Positions 43,565 to 52,303 of a stretch of DNA of 64,000 bases are shown one piece after another. Each line of letters starts with the position of its first letter. Within the stretch, counting starts at the first letter, position 1. The DNA is from Lachnospiraceae bacterium (GTDB lineage Bacteria > Bacillota > Clostridia > Lachnospirales > Lachnospiraceae), in contig JAFQOW010000041.1 in assembly GCA_017412055.1 (NCBI GenBank), forward strand, positions 124,001 through 188,000, written 5' to 3'. A model generated the notes under the pieces. It was not told the origin of the DNA, did no database searches, and saw only the letters and a program-made list of their open reading frames with translations. The position numbers were made by a program, and so were the translations under genes.

Positions 43565-43798
43565 TTCTTTTTCATAATATTTTTTAGTAGTCTTTTTCAA
43601 AAGACTTGGAAATAATTTCTTAAATTGTCTAAATGCGTCAGATTGCGATAAAGCATTTAAAATAATTTTATTTGCATTAACTACTTCTAATAAATTTACA
43701 ATATATATTTCACAACCAATAATATTACCGTCTTCTCCCTTCATAATAAAGGTAGAATCAGGATTATCAACATTTATTAGAATGTATGTTCTATTCAT
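43553..43798 (-). CDS. Hypothetical protein, 81 residues
   Basis: Not recognised. Small alpha/beta protein (RTYILINVDNPDSTFIMKGEDG) with a basic C-terminal helix. It overlaps the upstream acidic gene's stop by one base (TAATG) and is the last gene of the head-module strand. Confidence 0.55.
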   Translation of the reverse strand: MNRTYILINVDNPDSTFIMKGEDGNIIGCEIYIVNLLEVVNANKIILNALSQSDAFRQFKKLFPSLLKKTTKKYYEKELRF

Positions 43799-44205
43799 TA
43801 CTTTTTGTGTTGCTGAATATAAGCTTCAATTTCCTTCATAATATCATCAGCTGATTGTTTTAACTGTTGGCTATTTTGTTGGTTTAACAAACCAATTTGA
43901 TTGGTTTCTTCTTGTTTATTTCTAAGCTCTTCAACAGCTTTATGCATTGCTTCAATTTCAGGATCTACTCCTTCTTTTTCTTCAGGCTGTGGTGCAACTA
44001 TAGCATTATTTTGCGGAGCAGGAGCAGTGCCATTATTGCCTATTGGAGTAGTAGTTCCCATTGTATCTTCAGCGTCTTCATCTTCCTTTTCTTCCTCTGT
44101 TGAATTATCAACAATATTATCTGCTACTTTATCTGCAGCAGCATCAACCACTAAATCTTCAACAAATTCTGTTATCTCATCAATGCGCTTTTTTCTGCGT
44201 TTCAT
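43798..44205 (-). CDS. Acidic prohead-core-like protein
   Basis: 135 residues from the ATG at 44205; a TTG two codons upstream is an alternative start. Basic start (MKRRKKRIDEITEFVEDL), then Glu/Asp and Ala-rich sequence, a Pro/Gly/Asn linker and a Gln-rich helical end. This composition resembles T4 core proteins such as gp67. It lies downstream of the capsid genes on the same strand. Confidence 0.5.
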   Translation of the reverse strand: MKRRKKRIDEITEFVEDLVVDAAADKVADNIVDNSTEEEKEDEDAEDTMGTTTPIGNNGTAPAPQNNAIVAPQPEEKEGVDPEIEAMHKAVEELRNKQEETNQIGLLNQQNSQQLKQSADDIMKEIEAYIQQHKK

Positions 44206-44212
44206 TACCAAT

Positions 44213-44220
44213 TATTTACT
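44213..44220 (-). promoter_or_regulatory. Late-promoter-like box (AGTAAATA)
   Basis: AGTAAATA on the minus strand, 7 bases before the ATG at 44205 and overlapping the stop of the 44216 gene. It supports the ATG over the upstream TTG. Confidence 0.4.
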
Positions 44221-44629
44221 CTTCATTATATTGAACTAACATCATAAACGGTCCAGGAGCATCTGGTTCTTGCAAATACAATACTATACCATGCTCATCA
44301 TGAAGGTACGTTAAATTAAAATCATTTTTAGCAGTAAAACGCTTGCAATTATTCAGCCTACCTTTTTTAGCAGATTCCTCAGGAATAATTGCAAAACAAG
44401 TTTCTGTAGACAATACTGGACATTTATCGATATAATCAGTAAAGACTGTTTCTGAAATATCGGGTCTGAAATAATGTATATCAAATTTCTTATTATAACC
44501 ACCCTTTGCTTTAAGTTTGCAAAGACTTGTTTTCATCTTTTTAAAGTCCTTTTCTTCAAAGAGCTTGGATATATCGCCCGCAACATATTTGCCAGCTTTG
44601 AATAAAAATTTTTCCCTCTTAACTTTCAT
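44216..44629 (-). CDS. Hypothetical protein, 137 residues
   Basis: Not recognised. Basic N-terminal half (MKVKREKFLFKAGKYV; KKMKTSLCKLKAKGGYNKK), then beta strands and a short hydrophobic end (GPFMMLVQYNEE). It has its own AGAAC-type promoter element, unlike the late-type boxes of the neighbouring head genes. Confidence 0.55.
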   Translation of the reverse strand: MKVKREKFLFKAGKYVAGDISKLFEEKDFKKMKTSLCKLKAKGGYNKKFDIHYFRPDISETVFTDYIDKCPVLSTETCFAIIPEESAKKGRLNNCKRFTAKNDFNLTYLHDEHGIVLYLQEPDAPGPFMMLVQYNEE

Positions 44630-44637
44630 TAAGAGGG

Positions 44638-44656
44638 ATTATAAGATTGTTCTGAA
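44638..44656 (-). promoter_or_regulatory. TTCAGAAC-N5-TATAAT promoter-like element
   Basis: Minus strand: TTCAGAAC (44656-44649), five bases, TATAAT (44643-44638), then the ATG at 44629. This is the clearest copy of the motif. Confidence 0.5.
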
Positions 44657-44657
44657 A

Positions 44658-46283
44658 TTATTTTAATTGTTTCAAAGTTAACATTGGGCGAGTAGCTCTT
44701 GCTGGATTTTCACCATAAGTTGTAGGTAATTCAGAAAAATATATATCACTACTAAGCACTGAAGCAGGAGTTGATATAAATCCTTCTAAAGTCTCTCTAT
44801 CCAATACCACCATGCGGGCTTTGGGTATTTTTAATTCTTCAGGAGTAGTGCTGATGATAAACATATATTTAAATTCTTCAATTGAAGCATAATGTCCTAG
44901 CATACAACCACAAGCCATTTGAGCAAAATTATTAAAGAGATGATCAGGTATTACTCGTCCGGATTTAGCTATATTAAGAATAGTATTTGAATTAACCATC
45001 TCTGTAATTAATCCTTTAATTGCAGCGTTAGCACCCGTTTGTTTTCCACCTTGCTCTGCTGCATTACAACACCAAATTGATGAATAAAAATTTATTATTT
45101 CATCCTTAATATTTGTAGATACTTCAGGAATTTTATCTACATCGCCTACTATTCCTATTATAAGTTTACATATATCTGAAATAATTGTATCTATAAAGGT
45201 ATACTTAGTATTAGGCTTTAAAGATATATTTTTACATTTTGAATAAAGCGCAAGTTTAGAATTACTATCTTCTCTTAATTTATTAAATGCTTCAGCTTCT
45301 TCAGGTTCTTTGCTAGCCACCTTTTCTTCTGAAGGTATTTGTGAATGAAAAGATGTTTTATAAAATTCCAAAAATTTTTTCAAACCGGATAGATAAGAGC
45401 TTCTAATTCCTGGAATGGCATTAAAACCACCTTGACCGCCGACACGACCGCCGCCAGCACCCATATCAGTTTTTACTTCAATTGGCACTCCATTAATAAT
45501 AATATCACCTTTTAATTCATTCCTATATAAATTTCCTGATTCATTATATGTAGTATCTTTACCTGCTTGGAAACGTCCATTCTTAGATAACAAAACTAAT
45601 AATGTTTCAAATTTACCTCGATTAGGGGTTTTAGAACCTTGAATAGAAGCTAACTCTATTATACACTCTGCAGGTAAACCAGTTTTTAATAACGTATCAA
45701 ATAAGTTATCAGTTGCTTTTATTTCTAATAAATTGCTTAATTCTAAATAATTTCCATTACTATAAAAATTATAAAAAGCTTCAACCCATTCGCCATTTTT
45801 ATAAAAGAATAAAGATTTAATTAAATCAAATAAATCAGTATTTGCATCAAACTTACCTTCTTCATCATAGAATCCGCCTTTATCCTTTTTCTTTTTATTT
45901 CCCTTACTATCATATCCTTGTAATTTACCTATGTTAGTTTGCTTCATTCTTTCTATAACAGCATTAAGTTTATAGTTAGCATTATGCATTAGCCAAAACA
46001 TAGTTTTTAAATTATTTGCATCATATGTTTCAAATAATTCATTAATTGGAACGGTAAGAAGATTAGCAAGAAGATTAATAGAATCATTAACAAATTTTTC
46101 AAAGGCATCTTGAGAAGCAAGAGCATTATTCCATTTTTTAGTCATCTCTGGCTTGCTAAGAGCCTCTGAATCTTTATGTTTGTTTACAGTTGCAGCTATA
46201 TCTTCTTTAGCTGCAACTGTATTAGTATTTTCTAATATAGCTTTATGCTTTTTAATTTTATTAAGAACTTCAAAAATTTTCAT
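44658..46283 (-). CDS. PD-(D/E)XK-like head-associated protein, copy 2
   Basis: 541 residues, paralogue of the next gene upstream (46290-47819). The middle has a nuclease-like core: SKTPNRGKFETLLVLL (Glu225), GDIIINGVPIEVK (Asp260, Glu269, Lys271) and a conserved GAGGGRVGGQ loop, which fits the E..D..ExK arrangement of PD-(D/E)XK nucleases. The N-terminus MKIFEVLNKIKKHKAILEN looks like a cleavable leader (I-L-E then Asn). It lies downstream of the capsid gene in the head operon. A packaged DNA-processing role is inferred. Confidence 0.55.
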   Translation of the reverse strand: MKIFEVLNKIKKHKAILENTNTVAAKEDIAATVNKHKDSEALSKPEMTKKWNNALASQDAFEKFVNDSINLLANLLTVPINELFETYDANNLKTMFWLMHNANYKLNAVIERMKQTNIGKLQGYDSKGNKKKKDKGGFYDEEGKFDANTDLFDLIKSLFFYKNGEWVEAFYNFYSNGNYLELSNLLEIKATDNLFDTLLKTGLPAECIIELASIQGSKTPNRGKFETLLVLLSKNGRFQAGKDTTYNESGNLYRNELKGDIIINGVPIEVKTDMGAGGGRVGGQGGFNAIPGIRSSYLSGLKKFLEFYKTSFHSQIPSEEKVASKEPEEAEAFNKLREDSNSKLALYSKCKNISLKPNTKYTFIDTIISDICKLIIGIVGDVDKIPEVSTNIKDEIINFYSSIWCCNAAEQGGKQTGANAAIKGLITEMVNSNTILNIAKSGRVIPDHLFNNFAQMACGCMLGHYASIEEFKYMFIISTTPEELKIPKARMVVLDRETLEGFISTPASVLSSDIYFSELPTTYGENPARATRPMLTLKQLK

Positions 46284-46289
46284 AACTAA

Positions 46290-47819
46290 TTAAAAATTAA
46301 TATCAATAGAAGGACGAACCTTACGTGCAGGTGCACCGTACATTTGACCGAGCTCTTTAAAGTATAAACCAGAAGCTGCTATTTCTTCAGCAGAAGCATT
46401 ACCTAAACGTTTAACCATCGCATTTGAAAGAACAAGCATTTTAGCATTGTCAAGATTCTTATCTGCATTAATAATGAAAATATAATCAAATGGTTCCAAC
46501 TCTGCATAATATGCAAAAAGCTTAGCACATGCTTGCTGAGTAAATCCAAGATAGTCAGCTTCTGCTAATATACGACCTTCTTTAGCAAACTCAACAATAC
46601 TTCTATTAGCAGTATATCCATCAATTAATTTTGCAATACTATTATTAACTTTATCTTCTACAGTAGAGTTACACCAAATTGACTTATAGAAATTAAGAGC
46701 CTCTTTCTTTACAGCAAGAGCAACTTTAGGTTCAGGGTTACCTACTACTGAAATAACAGCATTACAAATATTAGCAATTACTTCGTCAATAGTTTTTACA
46801 CCTTCACCACGAGCACCCTTAGTCAAGTCAAGAGAAAGTTCAAGATTGCCCATTGCATATGGTCCAACAAGGTCTTCAAATTGAGATGCAAGCTCTGCAT
46901 TATCCTTTGGAATCTGAGAACCGAATGTTTTAATTACATTCTTAGCAAAACTAACCATTGCAGTCTTATAAGCCTTTTTAATAGCTTCAACTGAGTTATA
47001 ACCTTTCTGACCTCCAACACGACCACCACCAGCACCGGCATTAACTTTTAATTCAATACCCTTATTAGCGATAATAACGTCACCAGATTCTTTATCATCA
47101 TATCCGGAAGTCTTAGCAGTTACCTTAAACTTACCACCTTTACAAAGAAGTGCGAAGAGAGTTTCAAATCGTCCACGGTTAGGGGTTTGAGAACCAGTAG
47201 TAGCAGCAATACGCTTAATGCATTCCATTGGCAAACCAGTAGATTCGAATACACTGAAAAGGTCGTCAATACGTTTTACATCTCCAGCTAATGTGTCCAA
47301 CTTAATAGAACGAGCTTCAAAGTTTTCATAGAATTCCGCAAGAGGCTTTACCCAGTCACCGTTTTCATAAAGTAGCATGGACTTCAACTCAGTGTAAAGG
47401 TCCATATTTTGTCCAAGCTCACCCTTAAGAACATTGCCTTTCTTACCAAAACGGGTAAGTTGACCAATCTGAGAACTCTTCATACCATCAATAATACGGT
47501 TCATTTCAAGATTAGAGTTATGAATCAAGTAATAAATTGTCTTAAGGTTCTGAACATTATAAGTTTGCTCAATTTCTTCCTTAGGAAGGGTAGCAACTTG
47601 GGAAAGAAGTGTAATAATCTTTTCGATGAAATCAGAAATGTTAGAACCACCACCGTCCCAGGCCTGAGATACTTCTTTCTTAGAAACTACCTGAGTATTA
47701 ATATAGTTTGTAAGGTGATTCTTAGTTTCTTCTACAGTAGCAGCTTCTACAAGCATACCACGAGATTCATAATACTTTTTCTGTTCATCCAACTTTTTAA
47801 GGATATTATATATTTTCAT
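46290..47819 (-). CDS. PD-(D/E)XK-like head-associated protein, copy 1
   Basis: 509 residues. Homologous along its length to the 44658 product: QTPNRGRFETLFALL, SGDVIIANKGIELK and NAGAGGGRVGGQ. The leader MKIYNILKKLDEQKKYYESR runs to MLVEA, an (L)xE-Ala site like the capsid protein's LKEA. The codon usage of this copy is closer to that of the capsid gene (more G/C at third positions) than that of copy 2, suggesting higher expression. It is preceded by a terminator and TATAA-like sequences at 47830-47850. Confidence 0.55.
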   Translation of the reverse strand: MKIYNILKKLDEQKKYYESRGMLVEAATVEETKNHLTNYINTQVVSKKEVSQAWDGGGSNISDFIEKIITLLSQVATLPKEEIEQTYNVQNLKTIYYLIHNSNLEMNRIIDGMKSSQIGQLTRFGKKGNVLKGELGQNMDLYTELKSMLLYENGDWVKPLAEFYENFEARSIKLDTLAGDVKRIDDLFSVFESTGLPMECIKRIAATTGSQTPNRGRFETLFALLCKGGKFKVTAKTSGYDDKESGDVIIANKGIELKVNAGAGGGRVGGQKGYNSVEAIKKAYKTAMVSFAKNVIKTFGSQIPKDNAELASQFEDLVGPYAMGNLELSLDLTKGARGEGVKTIDEVIANICNAVISVVGNPEPKVALAVKKEALNFYKSIWCNSTVEDKVNNSIAKLIDGYTANRSIVEFAKEGRILAEADYLGFTQQACAKLFAYYAELEPFDYIFIINADKNLDNAKMLVLSNAMVKRLGNASAEEIAASGLYFKELGQMYGAPARKVRPSIDINF

Positions 47820-47935
47820 AATTTTTAATATTGTTATAATGTAAACTTTCCTGCGCTTTTATCTTATTACATGCGTACTTACGGAACACAAAGCTTACGT
47901 TAATACTTATAATGAAGTTCCAAAAAATATAAAGC

Positions 47936-47965
47936 AAAAAAGGTAAGTCCGAAGACTTACCTTTT
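47936..47965 (-). terminator. Intrinsic terminator after the capsid gene
   Basis: Stem GGTAAGTC / GACTTACC with a CGAA loop and A/T runs on both sides. The remaining intergenic sequence to 47829 has only weak TATAA-like boxes. Confidence 0.85.
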
Positions 47966-47988
47966 GAAAGAAGATTTGTTTATCTCAA

Positions 47989-49920
47989 TTACTGAGTGAT
48001 AGGACCAGCAGGATACTGGAATGTAGAACCAAGAGTTGTATCAGCATCGAGAGTTGCAGCAACCTTAGGTGTTACGTAACCGGTTGGGTATACGCCACGA
48101 AGCTGTGCAGGAGCACCAGGCTGTGCGAAGGAATCGATGATAATGCAGTGGTAGTAGAGTTCAGCACCGAAGATGTTGTCAAGAACACCGTAACGAGTCA
48201 TGAGACCAACCTGAGGTGTGAAGTCAACTGGGTTAACTGCCTGCTGAACCATGATTGGAATGTATGGGCAGTAGATGATACCAGCGTCATAGCTTTCAGC
48301 ACCCTTGTAACCAAGCATGCAGTAGTTAGGAAGTTTAGCATCAGATTCCTCGAACATACCCTCATAACCATAACCATAGTCAGAGTTGTCGTAAACAGCG
48401 GAACGAGTATCAACATATACACTGAAACGGTTGCCACCGAGAGTACCTACCTTAGCAGTAGCCATGTTGCCAGTGGAGATATTAGCCTGAGCAGGCATTG
48501 TGGTGAACTCGTCAAGGGACTCGAGAAGAGCAGCAACGTCAGGTGTGCAAACGATGAAGTTAGCAGGTCCACGACGGTTGCGAGTCTGCATACGGATAGA
48601 CATCTTGATGAGGTGCTGATAGAAGGCACGCTGACGTTCAGCAAGCCAACGAGCGTCAGCAAGCTGTGCGTCCCAAAGAGACCACTCACCCTTGCTCAAG
48701 CAGCTGTAAAGCATGCGAACTGTCATTTCACGGTCAATTTCAGCCTGAAGCTCGTAGCTCATCTGCTGAGTAGCTTCCTGCTCGATGTCGATACCGTTAG
48801 TATTCTTAAGGTCTTCCTCAGTTTCAAGTGTCCAGGAGGTGCTGAGACGACGTGTACCAGCTTCTACGGAGCACTTCTCGAAACCGAAAGAGGTCTTAGC
48901 GATAGCGCCAGTGCCTTCATACTGCTGCATGAGAGTAGCAATACCAGTATCCTCAGGACGGAACTTCCAACGACCACCAGCGAGCTCTTCACCAAGGCGA
49001 GCATCTGCACGACCAGTGAAACGAGTATCGACCTTCTGGTAACCCATTTCAGCGGATTCCATTGTCTCAAAGAGTTCACGACCCTTACCATCCTTAGCAG
49101 TGTGGCCCCAAGAGGAAATACCAACTACAAGAGACTTAACTTCAACTGTAGTAGCGCCTTCAGCAACTGTTTCAGGAACATCAAAGGTGTATCCCCAACC
49201 TTGCTCAATGAACTTCTTACCATCCTTAGTAACCTTAACGGATGTAGTCTGAACCTGAGGATAACCCTGACCATCGATAAGAACGATAGTAGCAGCAAGT
49301 TCTTCTTCAGCAGCAGGCTTAGTACCAGCTGTAGAAAGAGTTACAGTAAGAGTAGCTTTAGTTTCGATACCCTTGATACCGGAAGCAGGATATTCAGTCT
49401 CACTCTGGAAGATGTGCTTATCATCGCTCATAATGGTATGATCGATTGTCTTAGAAGCATCACCTCTGTGGATGTGCTTGGTATCAGAATCACCGTGATG
49501 GAGAGCACCCTTAAGGTACTTGTAACGAAGAGCGAAACCAAGAGCTACCGGACCTGGCATTGGCTGAACACCAACAACCTCATTGGACATGAGGGCAGGA
49601 TAAATACGACGAACCATTGGGATCAAGATACGAGGAAGACGATTGTCGCCAGGAGCATAGTTGTCACCAACCTTAAGGGCACCACCGGTAAGACCATTCT
49701 GAGGTCCAAAGATAGAGGTGTTAGTAGCAGCCTCCTTGAGGTAACGATACTGGTTCTCGAGAAGCATAGCTGTGGATTCCTTAGCAGCCTTAGTACGGAT
49801 GGTACCGAAATCCTTACTGTTCTCAAGAAGCTTCTTCCAACGGAAAACAGCCTTCTTGGTGCGCTCACCATTCTGCTGTGTCAAAGACTTTTTGAAATTT
49901 TCTGTAGAAATTAAACTCAT
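47989..49920 (-). CDS. 23: Major capsid protein, T4 gp23 family
   Basis: 643 residues. Order of T4-type landmarks: a propeptide ending LKE-Ala (cut expected after Glu63; T4 gp23 is cut after residue 65), the N-arm GGALKVGDNYAPGDNRLPR, then RRIYPALMSNEVVGVQPMPGP matching T4's RRAIPNLIAFDICGVQPM, and a C-terminal part with NFIVCTPDVAALLE, GYKGAESYDAGIIYCPYIP and MTRYGV. It is about 120 residues longer than T4 gp23, with a beta-rich, Ig-like stretch around 175-260. Codon use is the most biased in the window. It should form the hexamers of the head shell after gp21 cleavage. Confidence 0.95.
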   Translation of the reverse strand: MSLISTENFKKSLTQQNGERTKKAVFRWKKLLENSKDFGTIRTKAAKESTAMLLENQYRYLKEAATNTSIFGPQNGLTGGALKVGDNYAPGDNRLPRILIPMVRRIYPALMSNEVVGVQPMPGPVALGFALRYKYLKGALHHGDSDTKHIHRGDASKTIDHTIMSDDKHIFQSETEYPASGIKGIETKATLTVTLSTAGTKPAAEEELAATIVLIDGQGYPQVQTTSVKVTKDGKKFIEQGWGYTFDVPETVAEGATTVEVKSLVVGISSWGHTAKDGKGRELFETMESAEMGYQKVDTRFTGRADARLGEELAGGRWKFRPEDTGIATLMQQYEGTGAIAKTSFGFEKCSVEAGTRRLSTSWTLETEEDLKNTNGIDIEQEATQQMSYELQAEIDREMTVRMLYSCLSKGEWSLWDAQLADARWLAERQRAFYQHLIKMSIRMQTRNRRGPANFIVCTPDVAALLESLDEFTTMPAQANISTGNMATAKVGTLGGNRFSVYVDTRSAVYDNSDYGYGYEGMFEESDAKLPNYCMLGYKGAESYDAGIIYCPYIPIMVQQAVNPVDFTPQVGLMTRYGVLDNIFGAELYYHCIIIDSFAQPGAPAQLRGVYPTGYVTPKVAATLDADTTLGSTFQYPAGPITQ

Positions 49921-50015
49921 AATATTAAATGTTTGTTAAATTGTTTTGTGTCATTATAACACGAATATGACTCAAGTTAATTAAAACTTCATGTACTTGT
50001 TATAAAAACTATCTT

Positions 50016-50023
50016 TATTTATA
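50016..50023 (-). promoter_or_regulatory. T4-type late promoter box TATAAATA for the capsid gene
   Basis: Exact TATAAATA on the minus strand about 95 bases upstream of the capsid ATG, giving a leader of about 90 bases. A TATAAT also lies within the leader near 49960. Confidence 0.65.
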
Positions 50024-50033
50024 GTGAAATTAC

Positions 50034-50963
50034 TTAATCTTGCCAATCTGCTTCAATTTGATTAATTAAAGCATCAAGATCTCTATCTTCTGTAATCATA
50101 CGGCTAGGAGCAGACTTAGCTGCTAAAGCCTTGCGACTTACATTCTGAAGCTTGTTACGATTTCTGTTATTCATCTCTTTAGCAGCAAGCTCTTTTCTTT
50201 CGTTGATGAGCTTCTTTTCATAAAGAGAATTAATGTAAGACATATTCTCGTTTACATAACCAACGCCTGCCTTCTTAGCCATGCGAATCATAAAGTTCTT
50301 TTGATCTTCATCAAGCTGAGCAAGATTACGCTCGAAAGCATAAGACTCGGCCATTTCATCAAGCTGGGTCTGAAGTTTTTGAGCCTTTTCAGAAGCAGCC
50401 TTCTCAGCCTTCTTAGCAGTCTGAAGCATTGAATAACCCTCCATGATAGCGCTACGTACATTAGCATCTTTCATAGCTTCACCTACGTTAAGCTGCTGCT
50501 TAAAGCTTTCGAGAACCTTCATAGCAGTATCATTCTTAACTGCAGCTTTTACTTCCTCGTAAGGAACGAGCTTATCGATACGAGCATTAATGTATTTGCT
50601 TACGCTTTCAACGAGAGTATTCTTAAACTTAAGTGCTTCACGACCAAGCTGATTCTTGTAATAGTTACGAACCTTTTCAAGATTATTTTCATACTTCTCT
50701 GTAAGGTGGTTAACTACCTTTTCAAGACCAATCTTGTGTGCTTCTTCAATCTTATGAACGAGCTCAGTTGTCTGTCTGTTAACTTCTTCATCAAGAGAAG
50801 TTTCAGCAGCAGCTGTAGCAAGAGCAACTCTTTCAGCAACTTTAGATTCTACAAGTCTCTCAAATTCTTCCTTGAGAGCAGACAATGATTCCTCAGACAA
50901 ATTCTTTACAAGTGCCTCAGGAAGCAAATCTGCAATATTTTTTGTATTATCTTTACTGTTCAT
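50034..50963 (-). CDS. 22: Prohead core scaffold protein, gp22-like
   Basis: 309 residues, almost all helical and coiled coil with heavy Glu/Lys/Ala content, directly upstream of gp23 as in T4. A long helix pair at 60-130 and a C-terminal NRNRNKLQNVSRKALAAKSAP region fit scaffold proteins that are degraded by the gp21 protease. The position between the protease and capsid genes is the main support. Confidence 0.8.
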   Translation of the reverse strand: MNSKDNTKNIADLLPEALVKNLSEESLSALKEEFERLVESKVAERVALATAAAETSLDEEVNRQTTELVHKIEEAHKIGLEKVVNHLTEKYENNLEKVRNYYKNQLGREALKFKNTLVESVSKYINARIDKLVPYEEVKAAVKNDTAMKVLESFKQQLNVGEAMKDANVRSAIMEGYSMLQTAKKAEKAASEKAQKLQTQLDEMAESYAFERNLAQLDEDQKNFMIRMAKKAGVGYVNENMSYINSLYEKKLINERKELAAKEMNNRNRNKLQNVSRKALAAKSAPSRMITEDRDLDALINQIEADWQD

Positions 50964-50973
50964 TGTTAAAAAT

Positions 50974-51153
50974 TTAAATTAATTCTTCTGTGCGTGCGAC
51001 CTTGCGAATCTTAGCACTGATACGATTATTTACCATCTCTTTAAGAGCACTAGTAGCGCTCTTCTTATCCTTATTAATAATACCATCAATGAAAGCAGTA
51101 GCTAAACGCTTTGTCTGCTCATCAATAGCACTTCTTTTAGAAACTTTTGCCAT
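50974..51153 (-). CDS. Small prohead core protein (gp68-like position)
   Basis: 59 residues from the ATG at 51153 (MAKVSKRSAIDEQTKRLA); a longer frame extends into the protease gene and is not supported. Basic and helical. In T4 the small core genes 67 and 68 also lie beside 21 and 22, so it is probably a core component, though the order differs. Confidence 0.6.
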   Translation of the reverse strand: MAKVSKRSAIDEQTKRLATAFIDGIINKDKKSATSALKEMVNNRISAKIRKVARTEELI

Positions 51154-51160
51154 AATAATT

Positions 51161-51826
51161 TTAATGTAATTTACGTAAGAACTCTTTAATCTGTTCGCAG
51201 AGATACTTATCAACCTCATGTCTTGGTAGATTAATAAGAGAATTCTCTAAATTCTCATAAACTTCTTCAAATCTATTATCCTTATTACAATACCACTGTT
51301 TACTTTCAAGAATACCTTCTACGAATGCACTCTGTGAAGAAGGGTCAGAAACAATATCGAATGTGCAAAGTCTAAGATTAGAAACAATACCCGTTTTTGG
51401 GTCAACGCTACCAAGAGAGCGCGAAGATACACCGACTGTACCACCTGCTTCAATAATAATCTCAACTGTCTTACCTGTTTCAGTAGGAAGAATCTTTGAC
51501 TTACCATAGAAAACATTACCGTCTTGTTTTAATTCGGTAATCATATGGCAAGCATTTTTAAGATTAATTTGTGGATATTCAGGGTGTTCAAGTTCACCAT
51601 AAGCACGATTACGAGTTACATAGTTTTCATTAAACTCATTAATCTGTTGAGAAAGCTCCTCTAAAGGATAGATACGCTGATTACGATTGCGTCTGTTAGC
51701 CTCAGTGAACGGTCCTTTAATATAAAGAGTTTTTGGTGCGCCACTATTCTCTGACTCTTTTATAAACTCATAGTCACGAGTATCATATTGGCAATTCTCA
51801 CCAATCAAATTTAAAGCTATAGCCAT
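51161..51826 (-). CDS. 21: Prohead maturation protease, gp21-like
   Basis: 221 residues. Herpesvirus-assemblin-like serine protease of T4-type phages: NRNQRIYPLEEL, AYGELEHPEYP with catalytic His81, and GTVGVSSRSLG with the catalytic Ser (134/135), followed by FDIVSDPSSQSAFVEG. It cleaves scaffold and capsid propeptides after (I/L)xE sites. Gene order gp4-like, 21, small core, 22, 23 supports the call. Confidence 0.92.
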   Translation of the reverse strand: MAIALNLIGENCQYDTRDYEFIKESENSGAPKTLYIKGPFTEANRRNRNQRIYPLEELSQQINEFNENYVTRNRAYGELEHPEYPQINLKNACHMITELKQDGNVFYGKSKILPTETGKTVEIIIEAGGTVGVSSRSLGSVDPKTGIVSNLRLCTFDIVSDPSSQSAFVEGILESKQWYCNKDNRFEEVYENLENSLINLPRHEVDKYLCEQIKEFLRKLH

Positions 51827-51838
51827 TATAATTTATAT

Positions 51839-52303
51839 TTAGTTGAAATTTAAGTCTTTTTCAGTTAAAATATGAAACTCACATCCCTTTTGACTCGCAA
51901 AATTACGTGCTGATTCCCATTTAGACTGATTTTTTGCAAACTCTCTACATTCATTTAAGTATGTACTTTGTTTACGTCTCTTAGACCAAACTGGTTGTAC
52001 TGTCTGCTTATAAGGTTTTAACTCTATTATAAATTTTTTAATTTCTTCCCCTACCTTAAAAATAACAAATATATCAATATAATATTTGTGCCATTTATTT
52101 TCAAAGAAATATGGGACAACGATTTCTTCGCTGCCCCATTTTAAAACATTCGGATTATTATCTAAAATGCGAAAATAATTTAATTCTAAACCGGAGCGAT
52201 AAATGGCGTATCCATCTTTACCAAAAAACTTTTCTTTATTTTTCGGAATATAAACTCCTTGTTTAAATTTTTTAGAGCGGCCATTTAAAGCAAGCTGTCC
52301 CAT
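51839..52303 (-). CDS. 4: Head-completion nuclease, gp4-like
   Basis: 154 residues. TnsA-like endonuclease fold of T4 gp4: YIPKNKEKFFG, YRSGLELNYFRILDNNPNV, KWGSEEIVVPYF, YYIDIFV (metal-binding Asp), FIIELKP (ExK-type Glu-Leu-Lys), then a KRRKQSTYLNE helix. In T4 gp4 acts with gp50 and gp65 in head completion. Its stop shares one base with the ATG of the protein encoded upstream. Confidence 0.85.
   Translation of the reverse strand: MGQLALNGRSKKFKQGVYIPKNKEKFFGKDGYAIYRSGLELNYFRILDNNPNVLKWGSEEIVVPYFFENKWHKYYIDIFVIFKVGEEIKKFIIELKPYKQTVQPVWSKRRKQSTYLNECREFAKNQSKWESARNFASQKGCEFHILTEKDLNFN

Noticed and set aside
48148-49914. A 588-codon open frame on the plus strand opposite the capsid gene
   Set aside because: It arises from the strong codon bias of gp23 on the other strand; the product is Ser/Thr-rich with no recognisable features, and the gp23 frame is certain.
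50974-51219. Longer 81-codon version of the small core protein
   Set aside because: The extra N-terminus lies within the protease gene; the ATG at 51153 is in the gap with A/T-rich upstream sequence.
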